This document shows positions 60,125 through 64,000 of a DNA stretch of 64,000 nucleotides, piece after piece (the stretch's first letter is position 1; every line of letters starts with the position of its first letter). This stretch comes from Carbonactinospora thermoautotrophica (GTDB lineage: Bacteria > Actinomycetota > Actinomycetes > Streptomycetales > Carbonactinosporaceae). The notes beneath the pieces were generated by a model. That model was not told the DNA's origin and searched no databases. It worked only from the letters and a program-made list of their open reading frames with translations. The stretch lies in contig NZ_JYIJ01000019.1 in NCBI RefSeq assembly GCF_001543895.1, positions 372,001 through 436,000 on the forward strand, given 5' to 3'. Made by a program: the position numbers and the translations under genes.

Positions 60125-60725
60125 AGGACCCTCCCTTCTCGAAGAACTCCTTGTCCGGGACGACACCCAGCGCGATGGAGATCCGGTTGGTGGCGTTGAA
60201 GATCGCGGCGATCTCGATGGCCTCGAGGATGTCCTGGTCGTCCAGGCCCAGCCCGCGCAACCGCTCGAAGTCGGCTTCCCCCACCGAGCGGGGATCTTCT
60301 GTGATCTTTGTGGCAAGGTCGGCGAGTGCGCGCTCGCGCTCGCTCAAGTCCGCCACGTGCCGGTAGTCGAGCGCGATGAGCTGCGCGCGTGCCTTGTCGC
60401 CGATGGCCGCTCCCAGACTCCGGACATGGTTGAGGTGGCAGTACGCGCACCGGTTCGCCGCCGACACCACAGTGGCGATGAGCTCCCGCTCGGCATAGGG
60501 CAATCGGCCCCTGGACGGATCGAGGAACGGCAGCAGATAGGCGTTGAAGCGCGCGAGGTTCTCTGAGTTCAGGGCGTGCGCGCGGAAGTAGTTGAGGACA
60601 TAGCCCTGCCTGGCGCGGGACTCGGCGAAGAACGCCCGTACCTCATCGGTGAGCTCGGACTCGTCAGGCACCCGCAGCCGTGAGATGCGCTCGGTCGAGT
60701 GCCTGGCCAACGTCGCTTCAGTCAT
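60114..60725 (-). CDS. Carboxymuconolactone decarboxylase/AhpD-like peroxidase-related protein
   Basis: This 203-residue protein starts at ATG 60725 after AGGAG. RELIATVVSAANRCAYCHLN, with Cys-x-x-Cys and a His three residues later, is the AhpD/PqqC-like redox centre used to reduce peroxides. The length and the end (DILEAIEIAAIFNATNRISI) fit the uncharacterised peroxidase-related family. The last bases overlap the acyl-CoA dehydrogenase start. A redox helper for the flavoenzyme, for example removal of peroxide made by it, is a reasonable inference. Confidence 0.9.
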   Translation of the reverse strand: MTEATLARHSTERISRLRVPDESELTDEVRAFFAESRARQGYVLNYFRAHALNSENLARFNAYLLPFLDPSRGRLPYAERELIATVVSAANRCAYCHLNHVRSLGAAIGDKARAQLIALDYRHVADLSERERALADLATKITEDPRSVGEADFERLRGLGLDDQDILEAIEIAAIFNATNRISIALGVVPDKEFFEKGGSYGD

Positions 60726-61103
60726 TAACACTCCTGTGAAGGAAATGCGGAAAAAGACCCGTGGAAAAGAAGGGAAAACTCGCGGGAAAGAAGAAGGCGC
60801 ACGGACGCCGAATAAGGTTCCGGCGGCACGCAACCTGCGCGAGTGACGGGGAATCAACGAACAGTGGGCTGACGACGCCGGGGCTTCAGACGGCCACCGG
60901 CGGACAAGAGATCAGCGCGGACAGAGCGCACTGGCCGCGCGGCAGAAGTCCACGTGGCAACAACGAGTCAGCACCACGATCACGGGCACGCCCCCAAGAA
61001 AACATCCACTCCGGCTAATGTCAACCGAGTAAGTGGGAAAAGACGGAAACATGGGTGACGTAGCCATCCCGGTCAACAGCTAAGCAGACAGCAGCGACGG
61101 CTA

Positions 61104-61136
61104 CGGATACATGACGGATACATAACGGATACATAC
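61104..61136 (+). repeat. Three tandem 11-bp repeats (iteron-like)
   Basis: CGGATACATGA, CGGATACATAA and CGGATACATAC follow each other without gaps. One helical turn of spacing means a protein could bind all three on one face of DNA, as in iterons or activator boxes. Confidence 0.75.
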
Positions 61137-61206
61137 TCTGACTGTGAGGCGGTTGTGCGCACGGCGGCTGTGGGTGCGACGACTGGCTCGCGCGTGACTA
61201 CCAGGT

Positions 61207-61230
61207 ACTGACTTCAACGGTGAAAAGCGG
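61207..61230 (+). repeat. Att-like direct repeat, copy 2
   Basis: 24 bases starting ACTGACTTCAACGGTGA; partner of 58688-58711. Confidence 0.55.
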
Positions 61231-61624
61231 CCCACCTAGGGAACGAGTTTGGCCCCACCCGTGTTGTGGCCCCTGTGGGTCCTCGTCCGGCCGCTGGTGG
61301 GGCTGGTGAAGCTGGTGGCCGGCTGCGCTACACCGAGACTGTTCTGGTCGAGGTCTTCTCCGACTGGCGGGGTTGGCTTCCGGTTGTCGAGCGTCCTTCG
61401 GCTGTCGTGTCCCCTGGCCCGGTCAGGGCCTCTCCGGAGGTGAATCTCCGGGAAGCCCCTGATGTCGCATCCCGGTCTTGTCGTGCTTCCATCGTGGGTG
61501 ATCGTGGTTGTGGGGGAGCGGGTTCAACCGGCCCACGGGTGGATGCGATATAGCTTGATTCCGCGAGAAACGCGATACATCGTATTGCCTCGTGTCATCG
61601 TGTTCTTAGGTGAGGGGGAGTCGT

Positions 61625-61800
61625 GGACAAAGCCCGCAGGCTCGCGGCGTTGCTCCACGTGAGCCCGGCGTGCCGCAGGCCGTGGCGGCAAAGGTGTTCG
61701 TAGCCGAGGTCGGTGAGCACCTCGTCCCCGTGGGTGGCGTCGTGGAAGAGGCTTGGATGGTCGAGAGGGCACCAAGCCAGACCGCTTCTGTGTCCGTGAC
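61625..61800 (-). pseudogene. Tyrosine recombinase remnant
   Basis: The reverse strand reads FHDATHGDEVLTDLGYEHLC and RHGLRHAGLTW; phage-type integrases have T-D-x-GY-x-x-LRRHDLRHTGLTW here (the Arg-His box). Several substitutions and no continuing frame show decay. Orientation is opposite to the other integrase piece at 58299. Confidence 0.6.
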
Positions 61801-62399
61801 ACCCGGGTAGAAGCCGGCCGACGACTGGCACGGCACCGGGCTCTTGCGGGACCGCGGACCCATCGGCAGGGGCCGCACCGCGCGATCCGGAAGCCGACGA
61901 GCACGGCTGCCGTCGCGCGAAAGGGTCTCGTCGCGAGGTCGGGAGGCGAGCGCTGGCATGTCGCCTTCTTCGTCTACACCCCCTTGGGCCTGGCGGTCAG
62001 GATCGCGCGTGCATTCCCGGAAGGCCGGCGCAGGGCACCCACGTCAAGGTGCCCCCACGTCCGGATCTGCCGTGGCGCGATCGAGCGCCGGGTGCGACGT
62101 GCTTTTCCGCGGAAGCCGTGGAGGGCATTCGGGGCGATACATCGGAACATGCCTGTTCGGCAGCCGAACCGGGACCAATGACCCTAAGGCCCGCGCGGCG
62201 TGTCGGGCGAGCCTTGACCAGGACACCCGCCGGTCGCCCGTACCGGCACCGAGCTCTGAGGTGGTTGTGGCTAGGGGACTTGGGAATGAAGAGGGGGATC
62301 GGGGGCGCTGGGTGCAGGCAGCTATGGGGCCGAACGCCAGCGGGTGTCCACTTCGCCGTAGACGTCGTCGGAGAGGGCGGACCGGACCGGGAGTTGGAC

Positions 62400-63590
62400 A
62401 TGACCCGAGACCGAACCCTCGCGCTGGTTCTAGCCACCGTTGCGTTCGCCGTCAACTTCTGGGCGTGGGGGTTGCTCAGCCCACTTGCCCCCGTCTACCG
62501 GGACCTGCTGGGCCTGACCCCCATACAGGTGTCGGTGATGGTGGCGGTCCCGGTGATCGTCGGGTCGCTGGGGCGCATCCCGCTCGGCGTCCTCACCGAC
62601 CGCTACGGCGGGCGGCGCATGTTCGCGGCGGTGAGCTTCCTGGGCGTGATCCCGGTGGTGTTCCTGGCGTTCGCCACCGACTACTGGGCGCTGCTCGCCG
62701 GCGGCCTCGCCCTGGGCGTCACGGGCGCGTCGTTCGCGATCGGCATCCCGTTCGTGAACGCCTGGTACCCGCCCGGGCAGCGCGGGCTGGCGCTGGGCAT
62801 CTTCGGCATGGGCAACATCGGCACGGCCGTCGCCGGCTTCGTCGCCCCGCCGATCGCTGAGCGATGGGGCCGCCCGGCGGCGTTTCTGACGGTGGCGGCG
62901 GCGCTGACGCTCATCGGCCTGGCGTTCCTGCTCCTCGGCCGAGACGCCTCCGGTACCCCGGCCGTCGCCGAGCCGTTCGGCGCCCGGTTCGCCGCGGCGG
63001 CGCGGCTGCGCGCCACCTGGGAGCTGGCCGCCCTGTACGCGCTCACCTTCGGCGGCTTCGTCGCCTTCGGCGTGTACCTGCCCACGTACTTGAAGACCAG
63101 CTACGAGCTCTCCACCGCGGACGCCGGGGCCCGGGCCGCCGGGTTCGTCGTCATCGCGACCTTGGCCCGCCCGGTGGGCGGGTGGCTGGCCGACCGGGTC
63201 GGCGGCACGCGCGTGCTGCGGGTGGTGTTCGCGGTGCTCGCGGCCTGCGCGGCCGTGACGTCGACCACCCCGCCCATGCCGCTCGCCACGGTCGCGTTCC
63301 TCACCATGGCCGCCGCCCTCGGCCTCGGCAACGGGGCGGTGTTCGCCCTGCTCGCCGAGCGGGTGCCCGCCGCCCGCGTGGGCAGCGCCACCGGCATGGT
63401 GGGCGCGGCCGGCGGGCTGGGCGGGTTCTTCCCGCCATTGGTCATGGGACTCGTGTACCAGGCCACCGGCGGGTACACGATCGGCCTGCTGCTGCTGTCC
63501 GCGACGGCTCTGGCGGCGTTCGCCTACTGCGTGGCCGGCCTGGGACCCCGGCGGCCGGTGCCACGGGCGGGCGTGTCGGCGATGTCCTGA
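62400..63590 (+). CDS. narK: NarK-type nitrate/nitrite MFS transporter
   Basis: The 396-residue protein begins at ATG 62400 (GGGAG 7 bp upstream; the frame is open to 62049 but without coding character). It has twelve hydrophobic segments typical of the major facilitator fold, with GSLGRIPLGVLTDRYGGRRM (loop 2-3 motif A) and the family's glycine-rich helices ASFAIGIPFVNAWYPPGQRG, LGIFGMGNIGTAVAGF and GMVGAAGGLGGFFPPLVMG, which are the NarK nitrate signatures. It brings in nitrate and/or exports nitrite. The nitrate reductase alpha gene follows after 42 bp, so the role in nitrate respiration is well supported. Confidence 0.93.
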   Translation: MTRDRTLALVLATVAFAVNFWAWGLLSPLAPVYRDLLGLTPIQVSVMVAVPVIVGSLGRIPLGVLTDRYGGRRMFAAVSFLGVIPVVFLAFATDYWALLAGGLALGVTGASFAIGIPFVNAWYPPGQRGLALGIFGMGNIGTAVAGFVAPPIAERWGRPAAFLTVAAALTLIGLAFLLLGRDASGTPAVAEPFGARFAAAARLRATWELAALYALTFGGFVAFGVYLPTYLKTSYELSTADAGARAAGFVVIATLARPVGGWLADRVGGTRVLRVVFAVLAACAAVTSTTPPMPLATVAFLTMAAALGLGNGAVFALLAERVPAARVGSATGMVGAAGGLGGFFPPLVMGLVYQATGGYTIGLLLLSATALAAFAYCVAGLGPRRPVPRAGVSAMS

Positions 63591-63632
63591 GGGGTAGAGG
63601 CCCCACCAACGCAAACGATGGGAGATGACCGG

Positions 63633-64000
63633 GTGGTCACGCGACGCGAATCCGCCGGGATGGACGGGCCGGTCGCCGAGGCGCTGCTACGGTTCGGCCG
63701 CTATCTACGTCCCGGCGAGGTGTCTTCGGACCTGCGCACGCTGCACCGGGTCGGGGGCCGGGACGCGGACACCTTCTACCGGGACCGGTGGAGCCACGAC
63801 AAGGTCGTGCGCTCCACGCACGGGGTGAACTGCACCGGGTCCTGCTCGTGGAAGGTGTACGTCAAGGAGGGGATCATCACCTGGGAGGCGCAGCAGACCG
63901 ACTACCCCTCGGTCGGCCCGGACCGGCCCGAGTACGAGCCCCGCGGCTGCCCGCGCGGCGCGGCCTTCTCCTGGTACACCTACTCGCCCACCCGCGTGCG
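63633..64000 (+). CDS. narG: Respiratory nitrate reductase alpha subunit, N-terminal part
   Basis: The frame starts at GTG 63633 (GGGAG 8 bp upstream; ATG 63660 is in frame too) and runs off the right edge after 122 codons. STHGVNCTGSCSWKVYVKEG carries the His-x3-Cys-x3-Cys motif that binds the FS0 iron-sulfur cluster of NarG, and ITWEAQQTDYPS plus YEPRGCPRGAAFSWYTYSP (fourth ligand Cys) complete it. NarG holds the molybdenum bis-MGD centre and reduces nitrate on the cytoplasmic face of the membrane. narH, narJ and narI should lie just outside the window. Confidence 0.96.
   Translation, partial: MVTRRESAGMDGPVAEALLRFGRYLRPGEVSSDLRTLHRVGGRDADTFYRDRWSHDKVVRSTHGVNCTGSCSWKVYVKEGIITWEAQQTDYPSVGPDRPEYEPRGCPRGAAFSWYTYSPTRV

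Larger units (their letters stand above)
60726..62399. other. Gene-poor segment with mobile-element debris
   Basis: 1.67 kb without a convincing intact gene. It holds three 11-bp tandem repeats (61104-61136), the second att-like repeat (61207-61230), and a reverse-strand integrase remnant (about 61625-61800). Part of the left end must be the promoter of the AhpD-like/acyl-CoA dehydrogenase pair, and the right end that of narK. Confidence 0.6.

Noticed and set aside
61104-61136. CRISPR array
   Set aside because: Three units of 11 bp without spacers and no cas genes in the window.
61249-61553. Short frames with some membrane-like or coding look
   Set aside because: No ribosome site, no family resemblance, and two overlapping frames look equally good; not enough to call a gene.
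1-64000. tRNA or rRNA genes as island borders
   Set aside because: I saw no cloverleaf or conserved TPsiC-arm sequence (GGTTCGAATCC type) and no rRNA signatures in the window.

Overview
The window is high-GC DNA with frequent GTG/TTG starts, 1-4 bp gene overlaps and actinobacterial families (nickel superoxide dismutase, WXG100-like protein, XRE/TPR regulator, NarK-NarG). I infer a filamentous actinobacterium, perhaps a member of Streptosporangiales; the exact taxon cannot be read from the sequence.

Layout. 0-3.6 kb: housekeeping-type genes (3' end of a PhoD-type phosphatase, a small membrane protein, a SecD-SecF fusion). 4.0-37.0 kb: a defence-like island. It starts with a two-gene operon (an unrecognised ~1100-residue protein overlapping a DUF1998-type helicase; Druantia type III-like by layout). 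Convergent to it lies a three-gene chaperone-like operon: a J-like helical protein, a GrpE-like protein and an Hsp70 ATPase whose C-terminal lid is replaced by an NYN/Zc3h12a-type RNase domain. Next comes a UvrD-type helicase with a RelE/ParE-like N-terminus, divergent from a seven-gene operon: DUF1998 helicase with a C-terminal nuclease, DrmD-like SNF2 ATPase, N6-adenine methyltransferase, AIPR protein, ATL/EVE-like plus McrB-type AAA+ (one gene broken by an in-frame TGA), and McrC. This mixes DISARM-like and McrBC-like parts. An XRE/TPR regulator ends 7 bp from mcrC.

38.7-43.3 kb: a long perfect palindrome, a WXG100-like gene, an EndoU-type toxin gene cut by an intact IS3 element, and two decayed transposase genes. 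43.3-48.7 kb: a metabolic block (XdhC divergent from an HMGL/isopropylmalate synthase-type enzyme, alpha/beta hydrolase, RidA, nickel SOD, ABC ATPase), with paired inverted operators in the divergent promoter. 48.8-55.3 kb: an insertion-sequence graveyard (IS110, IS701, IS256, two IS481-like). It includes a group II intron whose exact ends can be read from the interrupted IS256 transposase frame. 55.4-62 kb: fragments (Gabija-like nuclease and helicase ends, GH18 chitinase lacking a signal peptide, decayed lysozyme, two integrase remnants, att-like repeats) around an acyl-CoA dehydrogenase/AhpD-like pair. 62.4-64 kb: the start of a nitrate respiration cluster (narK, narG).

The most novel unit is the chaperone operon at 12.46-17.31 kb: an Hsp70 cycle (ATPase, apparent exchange factor, apparent J partner) physically tied to an RNase domain beside two large helicase systems. 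Perfect palindromes sharing a 14-bp half-site with one mismatch lie at the end of this unit and again at 38.7 kb, suggesting common regulation or a common mobile history. All functions are inferred from sequence features; no searches were run.
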